Of a DNA stretch of 38,270 nucleotides, positions 15,965 through 23,280 are shown one piece after another. The stretch is from Methylobacter sp. (lineage in GTDB: Bacteria; Pseudomonadota; Gammaproteobacteria; Methylococcales; Methylomonadaceae). Where the stretch lies: contig JAURVK010000034.1 in the NCBI GenBank assembly GCA_030655535.1, positions 1-38,270 of the forward strand. The letters run 5' to 3'. Each line of letters opens with the position of its first letter. Position 1 is the stretch's first letter. The notes beneath the pieces are model-generated. The model saw only the letters and a program-made list of their open reading frames with translations. It was not told the origin of the DNA and ran no database searches. The position numbers and the translations under genes are program-made.

Positions 15965-16861
15965 CTAGTGCCTTTTTCCCTGCAAGCCACCGGTATGTAA
16001 CGCAATAATACGCTCACCAGGCTTGAAGTAGTGTTTTCTGATTAAATCGTAGACCGCGTACATCATTTTTCCGGTATAGACAGGCTCAAGAAGAATGGCG
16101 GTTTTCAACTCAAAGCCATCGGTAAATGCGCTTAATTCCGCATTGATTTTGGCAAAACCGCCAAAATGATAATCCAGGTTTATCTGCCAGTTATTGCGTG
16201 ATTGTGACAACATACCCTCAACCTCCCCCATTAAAAAACCCGCGTTTTTTAATGCCGCAAACCCCAACACCGACACTTGTTCCTGAGCTGCATCAATAAT
16301 ACCCGCCAAAGTCGTCCCGGTTCCGCAAGGTACGCAAAGTGTGTCGTATGGAATTTCTATTTCGTTAACCAGTTCCGCCACGCCTTTCAACGCCAATGCT
16401 TGCGCCCCGCCCTCTGTCAACCAGTATTGCCCGGGCTTTAACCCGGGTAATGCATGAGGACTTTTGTATTTCCTGAGCAATCGGTAATCGGCGCGCGATA
16501 CGAACCTCAGTTCCATACCCCACTCTTTGATGTCCAATAATGTCGGCGTCAATGTTGCCGGTTGCTCACCGCGAACAAGCCCGATAGTTTTTAATCCTAA
16601 CACCTTACCCACATAAGCCAAAGCATGCAAATGATTGGAATAAGCGCCGCCCATGCTGATGATAGTATCCGCACCTAACGACAAGGCATGATCAAGGCTG
16701 TATTTAAGTTTGCGCCATTTGTTACCGGAAATCACCGGATGCAGCAAATCGTCACGTTTCATCCATAACCCGATTTGATATTGCGCAAGCATCGGATCAT
16801 CAATCTTTGTTAGAATCGATGGCTTGAAAGTTTTTTCCAACTTTATCAGTTCGGGGTGCAT
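15965..16861 (-). CDS. PLP-dependent D-cysteine desulfhydrase / ACC deaminase family protein
   Basis: From the ATG at 16861 the protein has 298 residues and a fold-type II PLP enzyme pattern: WMKRDDLLHPVISGNKWRKL, where the lysine of GNK (K48) should bind PLP, then MGGAYSNHLHALAYVGK, TEGGAQALAL, and VPCGTGTTLAGI for phosphate binding. Family members deaminate 1-aminocyclopropane-1-carboxylate or desulfurise D-cysteine to pyruvate, sulfide and ammonia; specificity cannot be told from the sequence, and the N-H-L-H context after SN differs from classical ACC deaminase. A TTG at 16891 would add ten residues and make the gene overlap yedK. From the ATG, the start lies 2 bp from the start of the divergent yedK. 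No strong ribosome site supports either choice. Confidence 0.85.
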   Translation of the reverse strand: MHPELIKLEKTFKPSILTKIDDPMLAQYQIGLWMKRDDLLHPVISGNKWRKLKYSLDHALSLGADTIISMGGAYSNHLHALAYVGKVLGLKTIGLVRGEQPATLTPTLLDIKEWGMELRFVSRADYRLLRKYKSPHALPGLKPGQYWLTEGGAQALALKGVAELVNEIEIPYDTLCVPCGTGTTLAGIIDAAQEQVSVLGFAALKNAGFLMGEVEGMLSQSRNNWQINLDYHFGGFAKINAELSAFTDGFELKTAILLEPVYTGKMMYAVYDLIRKHYFKPGERIIALHTGGLQGKRH

Positions 16862-16863
16862 GT

Positions 16864-17517
16864 ATGTGTGGACGTTATAACTTAATCGCAACCGGGCAGC
16901 AGATTATGGATTATTTCAATCTGCTGAGTTTACCCCCGCACCGTCCTGACTACAACATTCCGCCGGGGCAAAAAATTATCGCCATCGTGCAACTGGAAGA
17001 CGGCAGCAACAGAGCCGTTAATTTGCACTGGGGATTAATTCCATCATGGTCAAAGGACCGAGCAATTTCCAGTCATTTAATTAATGCCAGAGCGGAAACC
17101 CTGACTGAAAAACCGTCATTTAAACATGCTTACCGGTATCAACGTTGCTTGATTCCAGCTACCGGTTTTTTTGAGTGGCAGACCACCGATGCCGGTAAAC
17201 GACCCTACCATATACACCAACCGGATCATGTATTGTTCGCTATGGCTGGCATTTGGGAGCATTGGGAACACGACCAGGAAACGGTTTATTCATGCACGAT
17301 TATTACCACCGTTGCCAACGACAAAATAACGCCCATTCATCAGCGAATGCCGGTTATTATCGCACCCGGCGATTACCATCGCTGGCTGGCCAAAAAAACC
17401 GCAACTGTCGAGATGGCCGATTTTTTAGCCGCCGATGCCTACCGCAGCATGCTGGTTACTCCGATCAGCACACGGGTCAACAATCCGCTGCATAACGATG
17501 AAAGTTGTTTAAGATAG
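16864..17517 (+). CDS. yedK: SRAP-family abasic-site DNA-protein crosslink protein (YedK/HMCES)
   Basis: The protein has 217 residues and starts MCGRYN. Cys2, exposed after Met removal, is the catalytic residue that forms a stable thiazolidine with abasic sites in single-stranded DNA, which fixes the start at 16864. The other SRAP residues are present: NARAET at 74-79, GFFEW with E104, and HQRMP with H159. The protein shields abasic sites at replication forks. It faces the desulfhydrase-like gene back to back with almost no gap, so promoter and ribosome site must lie inside that neighbour. Length equals the usual bacterial family size. Confidence 0.95.
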   Translation: MCGRYNLIATGQQIMDYFNLLSLPPHRPDYNIPPGQKIIAIVQLEDGSNRAVNLHWGLIPSWSKDRAISSHLINARAETLTEKPSFKHAYRYQRCLIPATGFFEWQTTDAGKRPYHIHQPDHVLFAMAGIWEHWEHDQETVYSCTIITTVANDKITPIHQRMPVIIAPGDYHRWLAKKTATVEMADFLAADAYRSMLVTPISTRVNNPLHNDESCLR

Positions 17518-17557
17518 ACTTTAGGTAATTTCCAATAATGAGTTTACCCAAACAATT

Positions 17558-17634
17558 GTCCACGAAAGGCACGAAAGCCTGCAACACGATTATTCTGACT
17601 GCTTTTTTCGTGATTTTCGTGTTTTTTCGTGGAC
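17558..17634. repeat. Inverted short-period repeat, CACGAAAGG family
   Basis: GTCCACGAAAGGCACGAAAG at 17558-17577 is a two-unit array with a period of 9. It is mirrored by TTTTTTCGTGATTTTCGTG and TTTTTTCGTGGAC up to 17634. GTCCACGAAA and TTTCGTGGAC are perfect partners. It lies between the convergent yedK and glucan synthase stops, where it could end transcription on both strands. Confidence 0.75.
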
Positions 17635-17646
17635 GATCTTTCCAGC

Positions 17647-20277
17647 CTACTTTTTCTTCTTGGACTTAGATTTGGCAGCCGGCGTTTCGGCAATCAAATC
17701 GGGTTTATAAGACTTATAATCCGGAGCGATGCTGATCAATAATGTCAACAAGGCCGCAACATAGGGAACTGCCTGTACCGAAAGGATGGCTATCCATAGT
17801 TTGCCGCTGAAATTGTCAAAATGCTCCAGAGACGCCATCATCCCGATAGCCACGCTCAACAATATCAACAAAAACAACTCCTGCCGTATGGTAACTAAGC
17901 CGACGAATAAAGGGCTGTGTTGTTCAAACTTGGGGGTGCGCATAAACGGTTTGCCCGATGTAAACAAACCCTGCACCGTACCTTTGGCGACGGTATGAGT
18001 TAAGGCCAATCCTGACAGCGACGCACCTAACGATTGCCACACGGAACACGGAACACGGGCCTGATACAGCCATAAGCCACGGATAATTTTAAAGCTGAAT
18101 ATACCCACCGTCGGCAATAAAAAGGCATTGGCCGGAAGCTCGCTGTGTATCGGATCGTAAAGAATCACTGCAGTTAAGATCAAACTGGTGATGGTAAATA
18201 ATAACGCCAGCGCATCCGAAAACCACGGCAGCCAACCGGCAATAAAATAATACTTCTGGGCAGACGTCAGCGTGGGATTTTTAGCCGGTAAAAAGCTGCG
18301 CCAATGCGCCTTGATGATTTGCATCGCGCCATAAACCCAGCGATAACGTTGGGTCATATAGCCGGACATGGTGTCGGGCATAACGCCTTTTCCAAATGAA
18401 TTTTTGACGTAAACCGAATCATAGCCCGCCTCATACAGACGCAAACCCAACTCGCTGTCTTCACAGATACACCATTCCGACCATTTACCCACTTCCAGCA
18501 ACGCAGACTTCCTGATCATAGTCATGGTGCCGTGCTGGATAATGGCGTTGTATTCGTTTCTTTGCACCATGCCGATATTAAAAAATCCGGCATATTCCCA
18601 GTAACAAAAAGATTTAAAGGCGCTTTGGTCGCGGTCGCGGTAATCCTGAGGCGATTGGATAAATCCGACATTTTCATTATCGAAATATGGCACCATGCAG
18701 TTAAGCCAGTCAGGCGACAGAATGTAATCGCTATCGATAACGGCAATGATCTCGGCATCGGGGGCCGTTTGTTCAAGCGCATGATTGATCGCGCCCGCTT
18801 TAAAGCCCGGCCAGTTTTCCAGATGGAAGAATCTAAACTTCGGCCCCAGGCGTTCGCAATCGTCACGCACCGGCTCCCAGACCGCCGGATCTTTGGTATT
18901 GTTGTCCATCACCAACACTTCCATATTGGGATAATCCACCTTGTCCAGAGCCTCCAAGGTCATACGAACCATGTCGGGCGGCTCATTATGGATCGGCAAA
19001 TGCAACGATACCTTGGGATATTTAAACTCAGGTGACGGCTTAAGCGGCTGAAAAGTCCTGGCCGTTTTTCGATGCCAGACGACTTCGGCTATTTCCAGAC
19101 TTTCTATTAATAAGATGACTGCCGCCATGACCTGCATCAAGATAAGGATGCCCCAAAAGACCATGGTAATGTTGGTTTGGTATTGCTGGGCGCCAATCGA
19201 CACAGACCAGAAAATTGTTGATGCGGCAAGATTGGCAATCAAACCGAAAAACAGTAAACCGGGTAATTTTAAGCTGCTGCGGGTAAATAAAAACAACCCC
19301 ATCAAAACAACGCTGAAAACAGCCGCGCCGGTTGCCCAGTGTTCCCAGTTAGGCATCGCAATAACATCGCTATCCATGGGATATTTGGGCTGCCGATCCG
19401 CATTAAAAATACCCCAATAAGCTCCCGCCGAGCCTTCCAATGACATTTTCCAAGGCTGATCGAATGCCTCTACAATATAATAAGTGACTTTTTCAACATC
19501 AGCCCGGTTAAGGAAGTCGCGCAGAAATTTTGCCTGATTAGAGACCGATGCAGTCGCATGTTTAAACGGTTGACCGTCTGAAGGCCAACCGACCTCGGTA
19601 ATGACAATAGGTTTATTAGGATAAGCTTGTTGCACGGCATGATAACGGTCGAAAACATAATCGACAGCATCATCGGCCGCAATACCTTCCCAATAAGGCA
19701 GGATATGGACGGCTATAAAATCGACTTCCGCAACCAGTTCAGGATGTTTAAGCCATATATCCCATGTTTCGGATGTACTCACCGGTCGCCAGGTGTTTCG
19801 TTTGACTTCACGGATATATTCGATCAGTTGTTCTGCAGTCATATCGCCACGGAGTAAAACCTCGTTGCCCACCATAACACGAACGATGTTAGGATTATTC
19901 TGTCGACTGACATTGATTAAGGTTTCGATTTCTTGTCGATTCTTTTCAAGATTGCCATCAATCCAGGCGCCCACTGTGGTATTCAGATTATGCTTGGCGG
20001 CCAGCTCAGGAATCTTGTCCAGACCTTTAAGTACGCTGTAGGTACGGACGGCGTGGACTTTGTTGGCTAGCAAGCTTAAATCATGGTCAATATCGGTCTC
20101 GCTTGGAAAGGTATTGCTTGTTTGTGTGTCCTGCTTTCTCATGGGGTCGAAAGTGACGCCCATCGTAGTTTTAGTCCAGGGTTGCAATTGCAAGGGGTTG
20201 TTAACATAACTCCAAATGCTGAAGTTAATGAAGACGAGTAGTGCGAGTGCAATGACGGTAACTATCTTGGTTTTCAT
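17647..20277 (-). CDS. GH17-GT2 membrane beta-1,3-glucan synthase, NdvB (Pseudomonas) type
   Basis: The 876-residue protein joins two enzymes. After an N-terminal membrane segment (about 5-25) comes a GH17 domain (about 37-300) with the acid/base Glu in GNEV (E139) and the nucleophile in TEVGWPS (E228). Two to three membrane helices follow (about 312-392), then a GT2 domain with VLVMDNN, the DSD of VIDSDYI (515-517), CEDSELGLRLYE and QRYRWVYG, and further helices to a lysine-rich tail. The same architecture is found in P. aeruginosa NdvB, which makes periplasmic cyclic beta-1,3-linked glucans linked to biofilm tolerance. The GT2 part would polymerise UDP-glucose across the membrane and the GH17 part cut or transglycosylate it. 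Product size and cyclisation are inferred. It appears monocistronic. Confidence 0.88.
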   Translation of the reverse strand: MKTKIVTVIALALLVFINFSIWSYVNNPLQLQPWTKTTMGVTFDPMRKQDTQTSNTFPSETDIDHDLSLLANKVHAVRTYSVLKGLDKIPELAAKHNLNTTVGAWIDGNLEKNRQEIETLINVSRQNNPNIVRVMVGNEVLLRGDMTAEQLIEYIREVKRNTWRPVSTSETWDIWLKHPELVAEVDFIAVHILPYWEGIAADDAVDYVFDRYHAVQQAYPNKPIVITEVGWPSDGQPFKHATASVSNQAKFLRDFLNRADVEKVTYYIVEAFDQPWKMSLEGSAGAYWGIFNADRQPKYPMDSDVIAMPNWEHWATGAAVFSVVLMGLFLFTRSSLKLPGLLFFGLIANLAASTIFWSVSIGAQQYQTNITMVFWGILILMQVMAAVILLIESLEIAEVVWHRKTARTFQPLKPSPEFKYPKVSLHLPIHNEPPDMVRMTLEALDKVDYPNMEVLVMDNNTKDPAVWEPVRDDCERLGPKFRFFHLENWPGFKAGAINHALEQTAPDAEIIAVIDSDYILSPDWLNCMVPYFDNENVGFIQSPQDYRDRDQSAFKSFCYWEYAGFFNIGMVQRNEYNAIIQHGTMTMIRKSALLEVGKWSEWCICEDSELGLRLYEAGYDSVYVKNSFGKGVMPDTMSGYMTQRYRWVYGAMQIIKAHWRSFLPAKNPTLTSAQKYYFIAGWLPWFSDALALLFTITSLILTAVILYDPIHSELPANAFLLPTVGIFSFKIIRGLWLYQARVPCSVWQSLGASLSGLALTHTVAKGTVQGLFTSGKPFMRTPKFEQHSPLFVGLVTIRQELFLLILLSVAIGMMASLEHFDNFSGKLWIAILSVQAVPYVAALLTLLISIAPDYKSYKPDLIAETPAAKSKSKKKK

Positions 20278-20406
20278 GTAGTTGCTCGAGTAGTCTGCTG
20301 GACTGAGAAAAAATATTGGGTTGATTGAAAGGGTAAAAATTGTTCGGTTCGTGAGGAAAGCCCTGCTCTCCGGCCTCCTGTCTCTCTGTAGATAAACACA
20401 TAATCA

Positions 20407-20460
20407 TTTTGTAGGTCGGCATTCATGCCGACATGTCGGGCTGAAGCCCGACCTACAAAA
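20407..20460. repeat. REP/BIME-like nested hairpin
   Basis: The outer arms TTTTGTAGGTCGG and CCGACCTACAAAA are perfect over 13 bases. Inside are two hairpins, GTCGGCA-TTCA-TGCCGAC and GTCGGGC-TGAA-GCCCGAC, in opposite orientation. This is the paired arrangement of a BIME. It sits between the lpdA stop and the glucan synthase start. The TTCA loop is shared with the hairpins at 4611-4701. Confidence 0.85.
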
Positions 20461-20486
20461 AAGCCTGGATACCGTAGGCAGTTAGC

Positions 20487-21953
20487 TTATTTTTTTATAT
20501 AAAGGTCGGTAATCGATCCGGTAATCATTTCCGCAGCAAAGCCAAAGGTCTCTGACAGCGTCGGATGCGGATGGATAGTCAAACCGATGTCTTCGGCATC
20601 GGCCCCCATTTCCAGCGCCAGTACCGCTTCGGCAATTAATTCGCCTGCATTGGGTCCGACCATGCCTGCGCCGAGTATCCTGCCGGTTTCCTTTTCACAG
20701 AGTATTTTGGTCAAGCCTTCCTTGCGGCCAATACTCAATGAGCGTCCGCTGGCCGCCCACGGGAAAGCCGCTTTGTCATAGTCTATGCCCTGCTGTTTGG
20801 CCTGATTTTCAGTCAAACCCATCCAGGTTACTTCAGGATCGGTATAAGCGACAGAAGGAATGGTTAAGGCGTCGAACCCGGCTTTTAATCCGGCCGCCAC
20901 TTCGGCAGCAACCTTGCCTTCGTGAGTAGCTTTGTGAGCCAGCATCGGGTTACCGACTATATCGCCTATCGCAAAGATATGCGGCACATTGGTGCGTTGC
21001 TGCTTGTCGACTGCAATAAAACCGAGTTCATCGACATTAACCCCTGCCAACTCCGCACCGATCAGCTTGCCGTTGGGTCTGCGCCCTACGGCAACTAAAA
21101 CCGCATCGAACAATTCCGATTCCGGTGCGCCTTTGCCTTTATCGCTAGTCCCGTCAGCCGCCTCGGCACGGTCGAATGTGACTTTCAAGCCTTTGTTGTC
21201 GGCTTCAATCGAAGTAACTCGCGTTTCCAGCCAGATGTTTTTATATTGCTTTTTAATGCGTCGGTACAGCGGCGTCACCAGGTCGTTATCGCAACCGGGA
21301 ATGATCTGATCCATCAGTTCGACCACGCTGATTTCCGAGCCCAATGCATGATAAACCGTGGCCATTTCCAGTCCTATGATGCCGCCGCCGACGATCAACA
21401 GTTTTTGGGGGATTTCTTTTAATTCCAGCGCGTCGGTCGAATCCCATAAACGCGGATCGTCGTTCGGGAAAACCGGGATTTTAGTGGGATGCGATCCTGC
21501 CGCAATAACCGCCTGATCAAAACTGACGGTGGTTACGCCCGTTTCGGTTTGCACCTCTACCGTATTCGATGAAATAAAACTGCCCGTACCCTGAACTAAC
21601 GTTATTTTGCGCTGTTTCACCAAACGGGCAAGCCCGTCATTCAAGCCTGCGCTAACGCTTTGTTTCCAGGCACGAATCTTATCTATATCGAGCGCTGGTT
21701 TGCCGAAACTGACGCCGTGTTGTTCGAATTCATCCGCTTCATGAATGACCTGTGCCGTATGCAACAGGGCTTTGGACGGAATGCAGCCGACGTTAAGACA
21801 CACGCCGCCAAGAACCGGATAACGCTCGATCAATACCACTTGCTTGCCTAAATCGGCAGCCCGAAATGCTGCCGTATAACCGCCTGGACCGCCGCCCAAT
21901 ACCAGAACTTCAGCATGTAGCACCGACTCATTAACCGCTGGATTAGCATCCAT
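20487..21953 (-). CDS. lpdA: Dihydrolipoamide dehydrogenase (E3)
   Basis: The protein has 488 residues. The FAD-binding loop is GGGPGGYTAAF (20-30), the redox-active disulfide is GGVCLNVGCIPSK (C52 and C57), the NAD-binding site GGGIIGLEMA follows in the middle, and the C-terminal catalytic His-Glu pair is in TIHPHPTLSE. E3 reoxidises the dihydrolipoyl group of E2 and makes NADH; the same subunit may also serve 2-oxoglutarate dehydrogenase and glycine cleavage. It follows aceF by 21 bases, with GGGGAATAAT as ribosome site, and is the last gene of the pyruvate dehydrogenase unit. Confidence 0.97.
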   Translation of the reverse strand: MDANPAVNESVLHAEVLVLGGGPGGYTAAFRAADLGKQVVLIERYPVLGGVCLNVGCIPSKALLHTAQVIHEADEFEQHGVSFGKPALDIDKIRAWKQSVSAGLNDGLARLVKQRKITLVQGTGSFISSNTVEVQTETGVTTVSFDQAVIAAGSHPTKIPVFPNDDPRLWDSTDALELKEIPQKLLIVGGGIIGLEMATVYHALGSEISVVELMDQIIPGCDNDLVTPLYRRIKKQYKNIWLETRVTSIEADNKGLKVTFDRAEAADGTSDKGKGAPESELFDAVLVAVGRRPNGKLIGAELAGVNVDELGFIAVDKQQRTNVPHIFAIGDIVGNPMLAHKATHEGKVAAEVAAGLKAGFDALTIPSVAYTDPEVTWMGLTENQAKQQGIDYDKAAFPWAASGRSLSIGRKEGLTKILCEKETGRILGAGMVGPNAGELIAEAVLALEMGADAEDIGLTIHPHPTLSETFGFAAEMITGSITDLYIKK

Positions 21954-21974
21954 ATTATTCCCCTGATTAAAAAC

Positions 21975-23267
21975 TTAAAGTAATAAACGGCGAATATCGC
22001 CCAAATACTGTTTGACGGCGGCCATGAAACGCGCGCCTTCTGCACCGTCAATCACGCGATGGTCGTAAGTCAGGTCGAGCGGCAACATCAGGCGCGGCAC
22101 AAATTCCTTGCCATTCCAGACAGGTTGCATTTTGGCGCGGGTAACACCGAGTATCGCCACTTCCGGCGCATTGACGATGGGCGTAAAAGCGGTACCGCCG
22201 ATACCGCCAAGACTGGAAATAGTGATGCAACCGCCCTGCATATCGGCAGGCATCAGTTTGCCCAATCGGGCTTTGTTACTTTTCTCAGCCAATTCGGCGG
22301 ACAATTCGTTGATGCCTTTACGGTTGACATCGCGTAACACCGGAACCACCAAACCGTTGGGCGTATCGACCGCGATACCGACATTTAAATATTTCTTGAA
22401 TATCAGTTTTTCGCCATCGGCAGACAATGATGAGTTAAATTGCGGAAACTGTTCGATAGCAGCCACCAGCGCCTTGACGATAAATAGCAGGCCGGTGATT
22501 TTAATATCATCCTTGGATTTTTCGGCATTCAGCGCAACGCGGAACGCTTCCATTTCGGTAATATCCGCTTCGTCGTGGTAGGTGACCATCGGCAGGTTCA
22601 GCCACACACGACTCAAATTTTTCCCGGTTAGCCGTTTGATTTTGCTAAGTTGTTGCTCTTCCGTTTCGCCGAACTGGGAGAAATCGATACTCGGCATGGC
22701 AGGAATTCCACTGCCGCCTTGTGCTGCGCCTTCGGTCATGACCTTCTTGACGAAATTTTTCACATCCTCTTTTAAGATGCGTCCTTTGCGGCCGCTGCCG
22801 GTGGTTATTTTTTGTACATCGACGCCCAGTTCACGGGCAAAAAGCCGAACCGCCGGTGTGGCGTGAGCCGCTCTGGCAGAATCTATGTCAACCAAGGATT
22901 CAGTTTTAACATCGACCGCTACACTGACCGCTTCCACCGGTGCAGCTGCAACTGCTTGCTGTACCGGCTGTGCCTGTGCCGCCATGCTAACCCCTTCTTC
23001 GACTACACTCTGGGTAACCGCTTCGGTACTTGGCAATAGCGTCACCACCAGCGTCCCTTCGGAGACTTTATCGCCGGGCTTGATAAACAGTTCCTGCACA
23101 ATACCCGCCGCGCTGGCCGGTAAATCCATGCTGGCCTTGTCGGTTTCAAGTACCGCCAGGGTTTGTTCCAGTTTTACCGTGTCGCCCGGCTTAACCAATA
23201 CGTCGACGACATCAATATCCGCGACATTGCCGACATCGGGAACCTTAATTTCAATTAAAAAAGCCAT
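21975..23267 (-). CDS. aceF: Dihydrolipoyllysine acetyltransferase (E2) of pyruvate dehydrogenase
   Basis: The 430-residue protein has one lipoyl domain (about 1-80) with the lipoylated K44 in ETDKASMD, an Ala/Val/Gln-rich flexible linker (about 85-130), a peripheral subunit-binding domain (about 135-173, TPAVRLFARELGVD and GRKGRILKEDV), and the catalytic core ending with YDHRVIDG, where H403 is catalytic. E. coli AceF has three lipoyl domains; one is common in other gammaproteobacteria. It transfers the acetyl group from lipoamide to CoA in the core of the complex. The gene starts 13 bases after aceE ends. Confidence 0.97.
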   Translation of the reverse strand: MAFLIEIKVPDVGNVADIDVVDVLVKPGDTVKLEQTLAVLETDKASMDLPASAAGIVQELFIKPGDKVSEGTLVVTLLPSTEAVTQSVVEEGVSMAAQAQPVQQAVAAAPVEAVSVAVDVKTESLVDIDSARAAHATPAVRLFARELGVDVQKITTGSGRKGRILKEDVKNFVKKVMTEGAAQGGSGIPAMPSIDFSQFGETEEQQLSKIKRLTGKNLSRVWLNLPMVTYHDEADITEMEAFRVALNAEKSKDDIKITGLLFIVKALVAAIEQFPQFNSSLSADGEKLIFKKYLNVGIAVDTPNGLVVPVLRDVNRKGINELSAELAEKSNKARLGKLMPADMQGGCITISSLGGIGGTAFTPIVNAPEVAILGVTRAKMQPVWNGKEFVPRLMLPLDLTYDHRVIDGAEGARFMAAVKQYLGDIRRLLL

Positions 23268-23280
23268 TTTTGTTCTTCCG

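Noticed and set aside
20225-20422. 65-codon frame at the start of the glucan synthase region
   Set aside because: Overlaps the true start in another frame and the BIME; no homology recognised.
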